From NCBI RefSeq assembly GCF_004000435.1, contig NZ_RBVZ01000006.1:105918-169917 (forward strand): a DNA stretch of 64,000 nt, read 5' to 3'. Made by a program: the position numbers and the translations under genes. This stretch comes from Alexandriicola marinus. Its GTDB lineage: Bacteria > Pseudomonadota > Alphaproteobacteria > Rhodobacterales > Rhodobacteraceae. Under the pieces are notes generated by a model that did no database searches, was not told where the DNA came from, and was given only the letters and a program-made list of their open reading frames with translations. Below, piece after piece: positions 26,179 through 35,433 of the stretch (its first letter is position 1; each line of letters begins with the position of its first letter).

Positions 26179-26206
26179 CTTGGTGGAATCACAGGCAGGC
26201 CCTAAA
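26179..26206 (+). promoter_or_regulatory. Candidate heat-shock sigma (RpoH-type) promoter
   Basis: CTTGG and CCTAAA lie 17 bases apart, 40 bases before a 23-codon ORF with a strong ribosome-binding site. The CTTGG -35 core resembles RpoH promoters of Rhodobacteraceae. The match is partial and needs transcript data. Confidence 0.33.
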
Positions 26207-26245
26207 GGACTGCCATCGCAACGCCAGCACCGAAAGGAGGGCGCA

Positions 26246-26317
26246 ATGAACATGTTGAACTGCTTCCTCTATCGTGGGCGAGCGAACCGGGTCCTCGGCA
26301 GCACTTACCTGTACTGA
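26246..26317 (+). CDS. 23-codon small ORF, possible leader peptide
   Basis: A strong AAAGGAGG binding site lies 6 bases before the ATG of a 23-residue ORF (MNMLNCFLYRGR... ending GSTYLY). The binding site is among the best in the window, which argues for translation despite the size. It is followed by three hairpins and a small basic gene, so it may be a leader peptide or a small functional protein. No homologue is recalled. Confidence 0.5.
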   Translation: MNMLNCFLYRGRANRVLGSTYLY

Positions 26318-26325
26318 GCCCCACT

Positions 26326-26453
26326 TCTGACCTTCTGGTCAGAGCCTTCGACCACATTCTGACATCGCAAACCGCCCTTTCGGCAACGGTCTGATCCCGG
26401 GATCCGTCCGTCTTCCGGACGGGCCCCAATAAGGGACCGGCCAATTCGGCCGG
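26326..26453 (+). promoter_or_regulatory. Three hairpins between the small ORF and the next gene
   Basis: Hairpin A has a 7-bp stem (26326-26332 with 26337-26343), hairpin B a 7-bp stem (26404-26410 with 26416-26422), and hairpin C a 6-bp stem (26437-26442 with 26448-26453). Hairpin C ends 7 bases before the next start codon and contains its only possible ribosome-binding region (GGCCGGAA), so it could mask translation. None is followed by a T-run, so they are not simple terminators. Together with the 23-codon ORF this looks like a regulated leader. Confidence 0.45.
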
Positions 26454-26460
26454 AATCACA

Positions 26461-26675
26461 TGTCCGATACAGCCACGATCGACCAGACCGACCTGATCGC
26501 CGCAGCGATCGCACGCCACGGGCCGCGCAAGGTCATCCTCGCGGCCCTGCGCACCCTGATGCGTCCGCGCACCGCGAATGCCGCCGGCATTGGCGTGCCC
26601 GCAAACGCCCATCTGAGACGGGATGTCGGGCTTGCGCCCGAACAGCCTCCCCCAACGTGGGAGTTGATGCGGTAA
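26461..26675 (+). CDS. Small basic protein with DUF1127-like tail
   Basis: This 71-residue protein has an N-terminal helix (DQTDLIAAAIARHG), a basic middle (RKVILAALRTLMRPR) and a tail with HLRRDVGLAPE. The tail resembles the (R/N)DIGL ending of DUF1127 proteins, which in related bacteria are small RNA-associated stress proteins; the rest does not match clearly. It stands alone downstream of a short ORF and hairpins, and upstream of the convergent lipoprotein gene. Confidence 0.6.
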
Positions 26676-26710
26676 CTTCTCCGGCGCGGCCTGAACCGTC
26701 GCGCCGGATC

Positions 26711-27253
26711 CTACAGCCGTTCGAAACTGATGATCACTTCGCCCACATCGACGCCCCAGCGCTGCATGTAGGCGCGGTTCAGCAGCCGATCGTCAGACTG
26801 AAGCCACATCCAGTCATCGAAGGTGACGCGCACCGTTTCGATCGTGCCATCGGCATTCGGAATCGGCAGGTCGATCTCGTATTGCCAGTTGAACCGGTTG
26901 CCATCCTCGATCCCGGTCGCGACACCGATCACGCCGGGTGCCGTGCCTTCCCACGTCTCGGGGCCGGTTTTCGTCAGCGTCCAGACACGCTGTTCCGTGG
27001 CGCCGTCTTCATAGACGAAATCCTCGACCAGACGCAGCCTTTCGCCGTTCCAGTCGCCGTGGATGTTGACAACGAAGCTGCGCCGCACGGTTCCGAAAAT
27101 GTCCTGGAACTGGCCCTGGGCCACGAGGCGGCCGTCGAAGAACTCCTCCAGCTCCAGCTCCCGGTCCGTCAGAAGCGGATCGTCGAGCGAGGGTTTGCCA
27201 GTGCAGGCGGTCAGGGCGAGGGCGGAGGCAGCAGCCAGGATCAGGTGTTTCAT
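26711..27253 (-). CDS. DUF3833 family lipoprotein
   Basis: This 181-residue protein has a lipoprotein signal peptide with lipobox LTAC, Cys17 being the lipidated residue. The mature part has the family pattern FFDGRLVAQGQFQDIFG, then RFNWQYEIDLPIP and a C-terminal DDWMWLQSDDRLLNRA, predicted as a beta-rich fold. A periplasmic, inner- or outer-membrane-anchored lipoprotein is expected. The start at 27253 was chosen because only this ATG gives a signal peptide. Function of DUF3833 is unknown. Confidence 0.88.
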   Translation of the reverse strand: MKHLILAAASALALTACTGKPSLDDPLLTDRELELEEFFDGRLVAQGQFQDIFGTVRRSFVVNIHGDWNGERLRLVEDFVYEDGATEQRVWTLTKTGPETWEGTAPGVIGVATGIEDGNRFNWQYEIDLPIPNADGTIETVRVTFDDWMWLQSDDRLLNRAYMQRWGVDVGEVIISFERL

Positions 27254-27365
27254 GATCTTTCTACGTTTGTCAGCGGCGACCGGATGCAGTTTGACGTGGC
27301 GCGCCGTGTGATCGGCCGAAATGCATGCTCTTGCCGGGCGCGAGAGGGGGCTGTATCCCGGCGCC

Positions 27366-28214
27366 ATGCTCGATGATGCCGAAGATATCCACCCGCTGTT
27401 TCACGGTGCCCCGAAGACAACCGAATTCCGCAAGCTTCGCAAGCGGATCATCCGGGAAGTCAGAGAGGCCGTGGATCAATATGGCATGGTCAAGCCCGGT
27501 GCCCGGTGGCTGGTGTGTCTGTCCGGGGGAAAAGACAGCTATACCCTTCTCGCCGCACTTCATGAGCTGAAATGGCGGGGGCTTCTGCCCATCGACATCC
27601 TTGCCTGCAATCTCGATCAGGGGCAGCCCGGCTTTCCCGCGACGGTGCTGCCGGAGTTTCTGGAAAAGATGGGCGTTCCGCACCGTATCGAATACCAGGA
27701 CACCTATTCCATCGTCATGGACAAGGTCCCGCAAGGGCGCACCTATTGCGCGCTGTGCTCCCGGCTGCGGCGCGGGAACCTCTACCGGATCGCGCGCGAA
27801 GAGGGCTGTTCCGCCGTCGTTCTCGGTCATCACCGCGACGACATCCTCGAGACTTTCTTCATGAACCTGTTTCACGGTGGGCGGCTGGCCACGATGCCGC
27901 CCAAGCTGGTCAACGAAGAGGGCGACCTTTTCGTCTATCGTCCGCTGGCCCATGTGGCCGAGGACGATTGCGCCCGGTTTGCCGCCGCGATGAACTATCC
28001 CATCATTCCCTGCGATCTGTGCGGAAGCCAGGACGGCCTGCAACGCCAGCAGGTCAAACAGATCCTCGACGGCTGGGAGGCCAACAGTCCCGGCCGCCGT
28101 CAGGTCATGTTCCGGGCGTTGATGAATGCCCGGCCCTCGCATCTTCTTGATCCGAAGCTGTTCGACTTCGCCGGCCTCGCCATCACGCAAGGGGATAGCG
28201 AAAATTCTAGCTGA
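27366..28214 (+). CDS. ttcA: tRNA 2-thiocytidine(32) synthetase TtcA
   Basis: TtcA uses ATP and a [4Fe-4S] cluster to thiolate C32 of certain tRNAs. The 282-residue protein has the PP-loop SGGKDSY (about 54-60), the cluster-binding CALC pair (about 126-129) and the third cysteine region CDLCGSQ (about 215). The start [12 protein letters not shown] was preferred to an ATG 45 bases upstream since the N-terminus then agrees with alphaproteobacterial TtcA; neither has a clear binding site at good distance. It diverges from the DUF3833 gene. Confidence 0.95.
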   Translation: MLDDAEDIHPLFHGAPKTTEFRKLRKRIIREVREAVDQYGMVKPGARWLVCLSGGKDSYTLLAALHELKWRGLLPIDILACNLDQGQPGFPATVLPEFLEKMGVPHRIEYQDTYSIVMDKVPQGRTYCALCSRLRRGNLYRIAREEGCSAVVLGHHRDDILETFFMNLFHGGRLATMPPKLVNEEGDLFVYRPLAHVAEDDCARFAAAMNYPIIPCDLCGSQDGLQRQQVKQILDGWEANSPGRRQVMFRALMNARPSHLLDPKLFDFAGLAITQGDSENSS

Positions 28215-28321
28215 ATTTCGCACCCGCTTAACCACCGCGTCATTGTTTCGCCATAGCGTCCATTTCGGTCGGACCGGAACAGGTTCGTTCCTGCGGAAGG
28301 CGATGCGAGGGCACATCCAAT

Positions 28322-29860
28322 ATGCAAAGAGGCTATCCTTCGTTCATTTCGGCGCCGAGGCCGCAGACGATCCGGCGTGTCTTGCGGTTCCTGCTGCTGA
28401 TGTTCGTCCCGGTCGGGCTTTGGGCATCGAACTGGATCGACATGATGGACGGGGTCCTTCTGGGCGTCCTGTTCCTGACGCTGATCATCGCGATGAACCT
28501 TCCCGCAAGCGCGCCCACGCCGATCCTTTGGCGCGATTCCTCGACCGGGCTGCCGCTGCGGGACGAGTTGATCGACTATCTTGACGACGGTCTTGCCGAT
28601 ACCGGGCAGCCCGGATGCTCGACCTGCGTGATGGTGGTCGGGATCGACCGGTTCCGCATCGTCGAAGAGCGGTTTTCCCATGATGAGACGCGACAGATCC
28701 TCGCGATCGCGGCCCGTCGGATCGCCGGCTGCCTGCGGGAAACCGATATGACGGCCCGGCTCGACGGCCCCGTGTTCGGCGTCGGGATCAGGTCGGGCGA
28801 GACGCTTGAGCTGGATACGATGCTCAGGCTTGCCGGCCGCATTCAGCGAAAACTGTCGGAACGAATTCGCCTGGGCGAGATCACCGTCAACATATCCGCC
28901 TCTGTCGGGTTGTGCCTGCCGGACCGGGTCGAAGACCGGAACGCAAAGATCGTTCTGCAGGCGGCCAACGCGGCCCTGATCGAGGCGCAACGCCAGGGAC
29001 CCGCCGCCATTCGGAGCTATTCCGACGCGATGCGCGAACGGGTCGTGCGGCGCAGTGGGTTGGCCCGCGAGGTCGTGCAGGCGCTCGAAGGTGGCGACCT
29101 GCTGGCCTATTTCCAGCCTCAGGTCTCGTCCGCGACGGGGCAGATCACCGGGGTCGAGACGCTGGCCCGATGGCATCACCCCGAACGGGGCCTTGTGCCG
29201 CCGGCCGAATTTCTTCCCGCGATCGAAAACGCCGGCATGATGGACAGGCTGTGCGAACTCATGGTCAGCGAGGGGTTGCGCGCGCTCAAGACATGGGACG
29301 AGCTTGATCTGGGCATCCCCCGGATCGGCATCAACTTCTCTCCCTGCGAGCTGGGCGATCCAAAGCTGGTCGACCATATTACAGGTGAACTCGACCGCTA
29401 CGGTATCGCCGCCGACAGGCTGGTGATCGAAGTGCTGGAAAACGTGGTCGCCGACCGGACGGATGATATCATCATCCGCAACCTCGCCTCCCTGTCCAAG
29501 CTGGGATGCTGCCTTGATCTTGACGATTTCGGCACCGGCCACGCTTCGATCACCTCGATCCGTCGCTTTGCCGTTCAGAGGATCAAGATCGACAGAACTT
29601 TCATAACCGGCATCGACGAAGATCCCGAACAGCAGCGCATGGTCGGCGCGATTCTCACCATGGCGGGCGAGTTGAACGTGGATACGCTGGCCGAAGGCGT
29701 CGAAACCGAGGGCGAACTGACCGAACTCAAGCGGCTGGGCTGCGGACATATTCAAGGCTATGTGCTGGCGCGCCCGATGCCAATCGAGGAGACTGCGGGG
29801 TGGATCGCACGATACCGTTCGGGCGACGGCGCGATCATCCGGCAGCTTCGCGCAGTCTGA
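28322..29860 (+). CDS. Membrane protein with degenerate GGDEF and likely active EAL domain
   Basis: This 512-residue protein has two N-terminal membrane helices (about 20-37 and 43-60), a GGDEF-fold domain (about 80-240) and an EAL domain (about 260-505). The GGDEF active-site loop reads LDGPVFGV, so cyclase activity is very unlikely. The EAL domain reads ETL at the signature but keeps GINFSP, IEVLE, DLDDFGTGH, KIDRTF and EGVET, the residues binding metal and c-di-GMP, so phosphodiesterase activity is plausible. It stands alone between ttcA and yidC. Confidence 0.93.
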   Translation: MQRGYPSFISAPRPQTIRRVLRFLLLMFVPVGLWASNWIDMMDGVLLGVLFLTLIIAMNLPASAPTPILWRDSSTGLPLRDELIDYLDDGLADTGQPGCSTCVMVVGIDRFRIVEERFSHDETRQILAIAARRIAGCLRETDMTARLDGPVFGVGIRSGETLELDTMLRLAGRIQRKLSERIRLGEITVNISASVGLCLPDRVEDRNAKIVLQAANAALIEAQRQGPAAIRSYSDAMRERVVRRSGLAREVVQALEGGDLLAYFQPQVSSATGQITGVETLARWHHPERGLVPPAEFLPAIENAGMMDRLCELMVSEGLRALKTWDELDLGIPRIGINFSPCELGDPKLVDHITGELDRYGIAADRLVIEVLENVVADRTDDIIIRNLASLSKLGCCLDLDDFGTGHASITSIRRFAVQRIKIDRTFITGIDEDPEQQRMVGAILTMAGELNVDTLAEGVETEGELTELKRLGCGHIQGYVLARPMPIEETAGWIARYRSGDGAIIRQLRAV

Positions 29861-30035
29861 GTCGTGTCGCCAATCCGGTCGATCGGTCGCGGTGCTCGAC
29901 ACCTGGTCGCGGTGCGCGGCCAATGCCCGCACCAGCCGGCACTTCGCCCTTGAAATATGGCAAAACCGCTTGACCTTTGAGCCCGCCCCCTGTTGAACCG
30001 GCGTCACCTGAAACGCCGGTACCAAGGGGCCGCCG

Positions 30036-31862
30036 ATGGACGATCAGAACAGAAATCTCATACTCGCGACCGCGCTGAGTTTCCTCGTCATCCTGACCTG
30101 GTTCATCCTCTTTCCACCCGAGGAACAGACACCGCTGCCCTCGGCGGAGGAAATTTCCACGACCGGAGCGACCCCGGTTGCCGATGCGCCCGAGGGCGTC
30201 GTCGAACAGGGCGCGGCCCCGCAAGTCGAGGCGGCCCCGGAGGCTGCACGACTTGATATCGCGACCTCTCACCTGACGGGCTCGATCTCGCTGCAGGGCG
30301 GACGGATCGACGACCTTCTGCTGGCGACCTACCGCGAGACGCTGGACCCGAATTCCGACCTTGTGCGCCTCCTGTCGCCCGTTGGAAGCAATCTGGCCTA
30401 TTATGCGCTTTACGGCTGGGCCCCGACCGCAGGGATGGATCCCGACATGGTGCCGGGCCCCAACACGATCTGGTCCGTCGAAGCGGGTGAAACCCTTACA
30501 GCCGACAGCCCCGTTACCCTGGTTTGGGACAATGGGGAGGGCCTCGTTTTCCGCCGCACGATGTCGGTCGACGAGGATTACCTCTTCACGATCAGCCAAT
30601 CCGTCGAGAACACGACCGGCGAGTCCGTGGCCATCGCTCCCTATGGCCTTATCGCCCGCCATGGACAGCCCGACAGCCGCCCCTTCTTCATCCTGCATGA
30701 GGGCGTGGTCCGCATGTCGGACGGCGAATTGCAGGAAATCACCTACAAGAACCTGCCCGACATGGACCCGGATCCCCGCGGCCTCGGCCAGTCGGACATC
30801 ATCGAAGTATCGGAGAATGGCTGGATCGGCTTTACCGACAAATACTGGATGACGACGCTGGTTCCCGAGCCGGGCACGGCCTTCCGGTCGACGGTCCGCT
30901 ACAACGCCACCAGCAACATCTTCCAATCCGAAACCGTGATGCCGACCCGGACCATTGGCCCGGGTGAAACCGTATCGGCCGAAAGCCAGCTGTTTGCCGG
31001 CGCCAAGGAATGGGAGATCATCCGCGAATATGAAACCGAGGGCGGCATCGAAGGCTTCCTCGATTCGATCGACTGGGGCTGGTTTTTCTTCCTGACCAAG
31101 CCGATCTTCGCCCTTCTGCACTGGCTCAACATCTATATCGGCAACATGGGCTGGTCGATCATCGTGCTGACGCTGATCATCAAGGCCGTCCTGCTGCCGC
31201 TGGCCTACAAATCCTACGTCTCGATGGCGAAGATGAAGGAACTTCAGCCCGAGATGGAAAAGCTGAAGGAACAGGCCGGCGACGACCGCCAGAAGATGCA
31301 GCAGGGCATGATGGAGCTCTACAAGAAGAACAAGGTAAACCCGGCCTCGGGCTGTCTGCCGATCCTGATGCAGATCCCGATCTTCTTTTCGCTCTACAAG
31401 GTGATCTTCGTCACGATCGAATTGCGGCATGCGCCGTGGATCGGCTGGATCAAGGACCTTTCGGCACCCGATCCCTCCTCGATCCTGAACCTGTTCGGAC
31501 TGCTGCCCTGGGGCACGCCTGACCAGGGGTCGATCTTCTTCATTTTCTCTCTGGGCGTTCTGCCGATCTTCCTCGGCATCTCGATGTGGCTTCAGCAAAA
31601 ACTGAACCCGGCGCCCACGGATGCGACGCAGAAGATGATTTTTGCCTGGATGCCCTGGGTGTTCATGTTCATGCTGGGCAGCTTTGCCAGCGGTCTTGTT
31701 CTCTACTGGATCGCGAACAACACGATCACCTTCACCCAGCAGTACCTGATCATGCGCAGCCACGGGCACAAACCGGACGTTTTCGGCAATATCCTGTCCG
31801 GCTTCAAACGCGACAAGAAGGCCGCGGCCAATTCCGCCGATGCGCCCAAGAAGGGCAAATGA
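30036..31862 (+). CDS. yidC: Membrane protein insertase YidC
   Basis: YidC inserts and folds inner-membrane proteins alone or with SecYEG. The 608-residue protein has TM1 (about 8-24), a large periplasmic beta domain (about 60-345) and the conserved five-helix core. The core includes NIYIGNMGWSIIVLTLI, the cytoplasmic hairpin with basic YKSYVSMAKMKELQPEM, then GCLPILMQIPIFFSLY and the C-terminal helices with ASGLVLYWIANN. The Pro/Glu/Ala-rich linker after TM1 is normal. It starts a rightward series yidC-engB-argB that also contains two small overlapping genes. Confidence 0.98.
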   Translation: MDDQNRNLILATALSFLVILTWFILFPPEEQTPLPSAEEISTTGATPVADAPEGVVEQGAAPQVEAAPEAARLDIATSHLTGSISLQGGRIDDLLLATYRETLDPNSDLVRLLSPVGSNLAYYALYGWAPTAGMDPDMVPGPNTIWSVEAGETLTADSPVTLVWDNGEGLVFRRTMSVDEDYLFTISQSVENTTGESVAIAPYGLIARHGQPDSRPFFILHEGVVRMSDGELQEITYKNLPDMDPDPRGLGQSDIIEVSENGWIGFTDKYWMTTLVPEPGTAFRSTVRYNATSNIFQSETVMPTRTIGPGETVSAESQLFAGAKEWEIIREYETEGGIEGFLDSIDWGWFFFLTKPIFALLHWLNIYIGNMGWSIIVLTLIIKAVLLPLAYKSYVSMAKMKELQPEMEKLKEQAGDDRQKMQQGMMELYKKNKVNPASGCLPILMQIPIFFSLYKVIFVTIELRHAPWIGWIKDLSAPDPSSILNLFGLLPWGTPDQGSIFFIFSLGVLPIFLGISMWLQQKLNPAPTDATQKMIFAWMPWVFMFMLGSFASGLVLYWIANNTITFTQQYLIMRSHGHKPDVFGNILSGFKRDKKAAANSADAPKKGK

Positions 31863-31908
31863 TGGCGTCAGCTGTCCTGACAGACACCCGGGCTGACAGG
31901 CGGCCCGG

Positions 31909-32562
31909 ATGAATGCGCTGCCCTTCCCTGTCGTCGAGGACCCGGAGCCGGAGGCGATCGAGGCGGGCCGCAAGCTTTTTGCCGGGCCCGTCGATTTCGT
32001 CAAAGGCGTGGTCGCGATGGATGGCCTGCCGCCCGGCGACCGCCCCGAGATATGCTTTGCCGGGCGGTCGAATGTCGGCAAGTCGAGCCTGATCAACGCG
32101 GTCACCGGCCGCAAGGCGCTGGCCCGGGCGTCGAACACGCCGGGCCGGACACAGGAAATCAACTTCTTCACCATGGGTGAAAGCCGCTACCTCGTCGATT
32201 TGCCGGGCTATGGCTTTGCGAATGCGCCGGTCAAGGTCGTCGAGAAATGGCAGAGATTGCTCAAGGCCTATCTGTCGGGCCGGCAGACTCTGCGGCGGGC
32301 CTTCGTCCTGATCGACGCGCGGCACGGGGTGAAATCGGTCGATGACGAGATCATGGCCCTTCTGGACCGGGCCGCCGTCACGTTCCAATGCGTGTTGACC
32401 AAGACCGACAAGGTCAAGGGCGCCGATCTGGACCGCAGTCTTGCGCGCACCCGCGAAGCGCTTGCGAAACATCCCGCCGCCTTTCCCGAACTTGTTCTGA
32501 CATCGTCGGAAAAGGGCGACGGCATCGCGACGCTTCGGGCGATCATCGCCGGGATCGACTAG
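31909..32562 (+). CDS. engB: Ribosome biogenesis GTPase EngB (YsxC/YihA)
   Basis: This small GTPase is required for late assembly of the 50S subunit. Its 217 residues show G1 GRSNVGKSS (about 52-60), G2 NTPGRTQ (about 77-83), G3 DLPGYGFA (about 97-104), G4 TKTD (about 164) and G5 TSSEKGDG (about 198). The N-terminal 45 residues before G1 are slightly longer than in E. coli. It lies 46 bases after yidC, a common neighbourhood in this group. Confidence 0.96.
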   Translation: MNALPFPVVEDPEPEAIEAGRKLFAGPVDFVKGVVAMDGLPPGDRPEICFAGRSNVGKSSLINAVTGRKALARASNTPGRTQEINFFTMGESRYLVDLPGYGFANAPVKVVEKWQRLLKAYLSGRQTLRRAFVLIDARHGVKSVDDEIMALLDRAAVTFQCVLTKTDKVKGADLDRSLARTREALAKHPAAFPELVLTSSEKGDGIATLRAIIAGID

Positions 32563-32597
32563 AGACCGGAGATCGCCACGTGAGGAGGAGAGAGGAC

Positions 32598-33476
32598 ATG
32601 AACCGCGACTGGATCACCACCGCACGGACCCTCGCCGAAGCCCTGCCCTTCATGCAGCGCTATGCCGGGGCGGTCGTCGTCGTGAAATTCGGCGGCAATG
32701 CCATGGGAGATGCGGCAGCAATGGCGGATTTCGCCCGTGACATCGTCCTGATGCGGCAGGTGGGGGTGAACCCCGTCGTGGTCCATGGCGGCGGGCCGAT
32801 GATCAACGACATGCTGGATCGGCTGGGCATCGAGTCGCGCTTTGTCCGGGGCAAGCGCGTCACCGACAAGGCCACGATCGAAGTGGTCGAGATGGTTCTG
32901 ACCGGCCTTGTGAACAAGCGGATCGTTCAGGCGATCATGGATGAAGGCGGGCGGGCCGTCGGCCTGTCGGGCAAGGACGACGATCTTCTTGTGGCCGAGG
33001 CTGACGATCCGGAACTGGGGTTTGTCGGCCGCCCGGTCGAGATGAACGTCCAGGTGCTGCGTGACCTGTTTACCGCCGGCATCATTCCCGTCGTCGCACC
33101 CGTGGCCACCGGAATGGGCGACAACGAGACATTCAACGTCAATGGCGACACCGCAGCGGGCGCGATCGCGGGCGCGCTGCAGGCCGATCGCCTGCTTCTT
33201 CTGACGGATGTCCCGGGCGTCAAGGATGACAGCGGCGAGGTCGTCACCCAGCTGAGTGCGGCTCAGGTCCGCGAGATGATCGGCAACGGCACCATCGCCG
33301 GCGGCATGATCCCCAAGACGGAAACGGCGCTCGATGCGATCGAGGCTGGCGTGCGCGCGGTCGTGATCCTGGACGGTCGTCTGCCGAACGCGACATTGCT
33401 GGAGCTGTTCACCGAACATGGTGCAGGCTCGATCATCAGGGCCGATCTGAACGCGCCCACCCTAACCAAGAAGTGA
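32598..33476 (+). CDS. argB: Acetylglutamate kinase
   Basis: ArgB phosphorylates N-acetyl-L-glutamate in the second step of the acetylated arginine route. The 292-residue amino-acid kinase fold has [10 protein letters not shown] (about 33-42), VVHGGGPMI (about 61), [12 protein letters not shown] (about 180) and [11 protein letters not shown] (about 235-245). GGAGGAGAGAGGAC precedes the ATG. Its stop overlaps the following GTG by four bases. In this genome it may also take up N-acetyl-L-glutamate produced by DgcN/DgcA, encoded 16 kb away. Confidence 0.97.
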   Translation: MNRDWITTARTLAEALPFMQRYAGAVVVVKFGGNAMGDAAAMADFARDIVLMRQVGVNPVVVHGGGPMINDMLDRLGIESRFVRGKRVTDKATIEVVEMVLTGLVNKRIVQAIMDEGGRAVGLSGKDDDLLVAEADDPELGFVGRPVEMNVQVLRDLFTAGIIPVVAPVATGMGDNETFNVNGDTAAGAIAGALQADRLLLLTDVPGVKDDSGEVVTQLSAAQVREMIGNGTIAGGMIPKTETALDAIEAGVRAVVILDGRLPNATLLELFTEHGAGSIIRADLNAPTLTKK

Positions 33477-34123
33477 ACCGGCTCGACGACATCGAACGTC
33501 AGGCGGCCGAACAGGGCCTTCGGATTCTCGGGGTCGCGCCGGTGGCACCGGGCGATGATCTGCCCGACCGGATCAAGAGCCTGATCCTCCTGGGCCCGGA
33601 TGAGCCGCGCTTCTGGCCGATGTTCAAGGCCTCGGACGAGGCCGGGGACGGTGAGCCCGACGCGCTCGACCGCTGGTCGCGCAGGGTGATCGGCCGGATC
33701 GCCTGCGATCTCAGCGGCAAGGCCTATTTCCCCTTCGGCGGCCCGCCATGGCGGCCGTTCCTCGATTGGGCACTGAGAACAGGTCGTTGCTGGTCGTCGC
33801 CGGTCGGGCTCCTGATCCACGAAGAGATGGGGTTGTTCGTCTCGTTCCGGGGCGCGATCGGTATCGAAGACGCCGTGACAACCGACACCGGCGCACGCCC
33901 CTGTGACACCTGTGTCGACAAACCCTGCCTTGAGGCCTGCCCCGCCGGTGCGATGGGGGCCGACGGATACGACGTGCCCGCCTGCAAGACATGGCTCGAC
34001 AGCGCGCCCGGCGCGATCTGCATGACAGGTGGTTGCCTTGTGCGCCGATCCTGCCCCGTCGGCGCCGGACGACGCCTTGCCGAGCAATCGGCCTTTCACA
34101 TGGAGGCATTCAGAGGCCCATGA
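33473..34123 (+). CDS. Iron-sulfur (ferredoxin-fold) protein, QueG-like C-terminal part
   Basis: This 216-residue protein has cysteines [14 protein letters not shown] (about 143-156) plus CKTW, CMTGGC and a later Cys-Pro, which suggests one or two [4Fe-4S] clusters of the type seen in epoxyqueuosine reductase-like proteins. It is shorter than QueG and lacks the full cobalamin-binding region, so another electron-transfer role is likely. Translation is coupled at both ends: GTGA overlap with argB and ATGA overlap with the histidine phosphatase. The cellular role is unknown. Confidence 0.8.
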   Translation: MNRLDDIERQAAEQGLRILGVAPVAPGDDLPDRIKSLILLGPDEPRFWPMFKASDEAGDGEPDALDRWSRRVIGRIACDLSGKAYFPFGGPPWRPFLDWALRTGRCWSSPVGLLIHEEMGLFVSFRGAIGIEDAVTTDTGARPCDTCVDKPCLEACPAGAMGADGYDVPACKTWLDSAPGAICMTGGCLVRRSCPVGAGRRLAEQSAFHMEAFRGP

Positions 34124-34626
34124 CACTCAGGCTCATCATCATCCGCCATGCGAAATCAAGCTGGGGCGACCCCACCGCCGACGACCACGACCGCGTTCTG
34201 AACGAACGTGGCCGTATCTCTGCGGATGCGCTTGGCGATTGGCTGGCCGCAAAAGGCTATGTGCCCGACGAGGCCCTCTGCTCCACCGCGTCGCGCACCG
34301 TCGAGACGCTCGACCGCATCTCGGCCCGCCTGCCCGCACGCCCCCCGATCAGCTATGAGCGGCGGCTCTACCATGCCGATCCGGGCACGATCCTCGATGT
34401 GGTGCGCGGGGGGAGCGGAGCGACGCTGGCCGTGATCGGCCACAATCCCGGGATTGGCGGTTTTGCCGATGCGATGACCGAGACACCACCAGACCATCCG
34501 GAGTTTCATCGCTATCCGACGGGGGCGACGACGATCCTCGAATTCGACGATGCCTCATGGCAAAACGTCCGGCCCAAGACGGGCCGGACGCTTGATTTCG
34601 TGGTGCCAAGAGACCTTGGCGCCTGA
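34120..34626 (+). CDS. SixA-type histidine phosphatase
   Basis: This 168-residue member of the histidine phosphatase superfamily has the catalytic RHAKSSW at residues 8-14 (phospho-accepting His9) and the second histidine in IGHNPGI (about 106-112). SixA proteins dephosphorylate phosphohistidine in phosphorelay or PTS proteins. The start is set by the ATGA overlap with the preceding gene. The end of the gene contains a hairpin that acts as terminator for the opposite strand. Confidence 0.9.
   Translation: MTLRLIIIRHAKSSWGDPTADDHDRVLNERGRISADALGDWLAAKGYVPDEALCSTASRTVETLDRISARLPARPPISYERRLYHADPGTILDVVRGGSGATLAVIGHNPGIGGFADAMTETPPDHPEFHRYPTGATTILEFDDASWQNVRPKTGRTLDFVVPRDLGA
34562..34590 (-). 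terminator. Terminator of the aap operon, inside the sixA-like gene
   Basis: A perfect 10-bp stem (34566-34575 with 34581-34590) has a 5-base loop. On the minus strand it is followed by TTTT, giving a standard intrinsic terminator 40 bases after the aapP stop. It lies within the last codons of the convergent phosphatase gene. Confidence 0.8.
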
Positions 34627-34629
34627 AGC

Positions 34630-35421
34630 CTAGTGGCCGAGGATCTGGCTCAGGAACAGCTTGGTCCGATCCGATTGCGGATTGTTGAAGAATTCCTCGG
34701 GCTCGTTCTGCTCCACGATCTGCCCCTGGTCCATGAAGATGACGCGGTTGGCGACCTGACGGGCAAAGCCCATCTCGTGCGTCACACAAAGCATCGTCAT
34801 CCCCTCTTCGGCCAGCTCGATCATGGTATCGAGCACTTCCTTGATCATCTCGGGGTCAAGCGCTGATGTCGGCTCGTCGAACAGCATGATCCGCGGCTTC
34901 ATGCAAAGCGACCGGGCGATGGCCACACGCTGCTGCTGACCGCCCGAAAGCTGCCCGGGATATTTCAGCGCCTGTTCCGGGATCTTCACCTTCTCGAGGA
35001 AATGCATCGCCGTTTCCTCGGCCTCTTTCTTGGGCGTCTTGCGCACCCAGATCGGGGCCAGCGTACAATTCTCGAGGATCGTCAGATGCGGAAAGAGGTT
35101 GAAGTGCTGAAAGCACATCCCGACCTCGGACCGGATCTTGTCGATATTCTTGAGATCGGAAGACAGCTCAGTCCCGTCGACGATGATCTGGCCCGCCTGA
35201 TGTTCCTCAAGCCGGTTGATACAACGGATGAGCGTCGACTTCCCCGACCCGGACGGACCACAGATGACGATCCGTTCGCCCCTGTAAACCGTCAGGTTGA
35301 TGTCGCGCAGGACGTGGAACGTCCCGTACCACTTGTTCATCTCGGTGATCTGGATGGCCACCTCGTCGGAAACCTTCATCTGGCTCCGGTCGATTTCGCG
35401 TTCTGTTGCGAGTTCGGACAT
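34630..35421 (-). CDS. aapP: General L-amino-acid ABC transporter, ATP-binding protein
   Basis: This cytoplasmic ATPase energises AapJQMP uptake of many L-amino acids. The 263-residue protein has Walker [10 protein letters not shown] (about 53-61), the Q loop, signature LSGGQQQR (about 155-162), Walker [14 protein letters not shown] (about 173-185) and the H-loop CVTHEMGFA (about 208). It is the last gene of the operon, 12 bases after aapM. The order aapJ-Q-M-P on one strand supports the name over the related glutamine/glutamate transporters. Confidence 0.95.
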   Translation of the reverse strand: MSELATEREIDRSQMKVSDEVAIQITEMNKWYGTFHVLRDINLTVYRGERIVICGPSGSGKSTLIRCINRLEEHQAGQIIVDGTELSSDLKNIDKIRSEVGMCFQHFNLFPHLTILENCTLAPIWVRKTPKKEAEETAMHFLEKVKIPEQALKYPGQLSGGQQQRVAIARSLCMKPRIMLFDEPTSALDPEMIKEVLDTMIELAEEGMTMLCVTHEMGFARQVANRVIFMDQGQIVEQNEPEEFFNNPQSDRTKLFLSQILGH

Positions 35422-35433
35422 GTTCAGGTCTCC

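Noticed and set aside
29835..32174. Very long open frame on the minus strand (over 770 codons) across yidC and engB
   Set aside because: It is antisense to two certain genes, has low-complexity Arg/Gly/Asp content and no family resemblance; such frames are common in GC-rich DNA.
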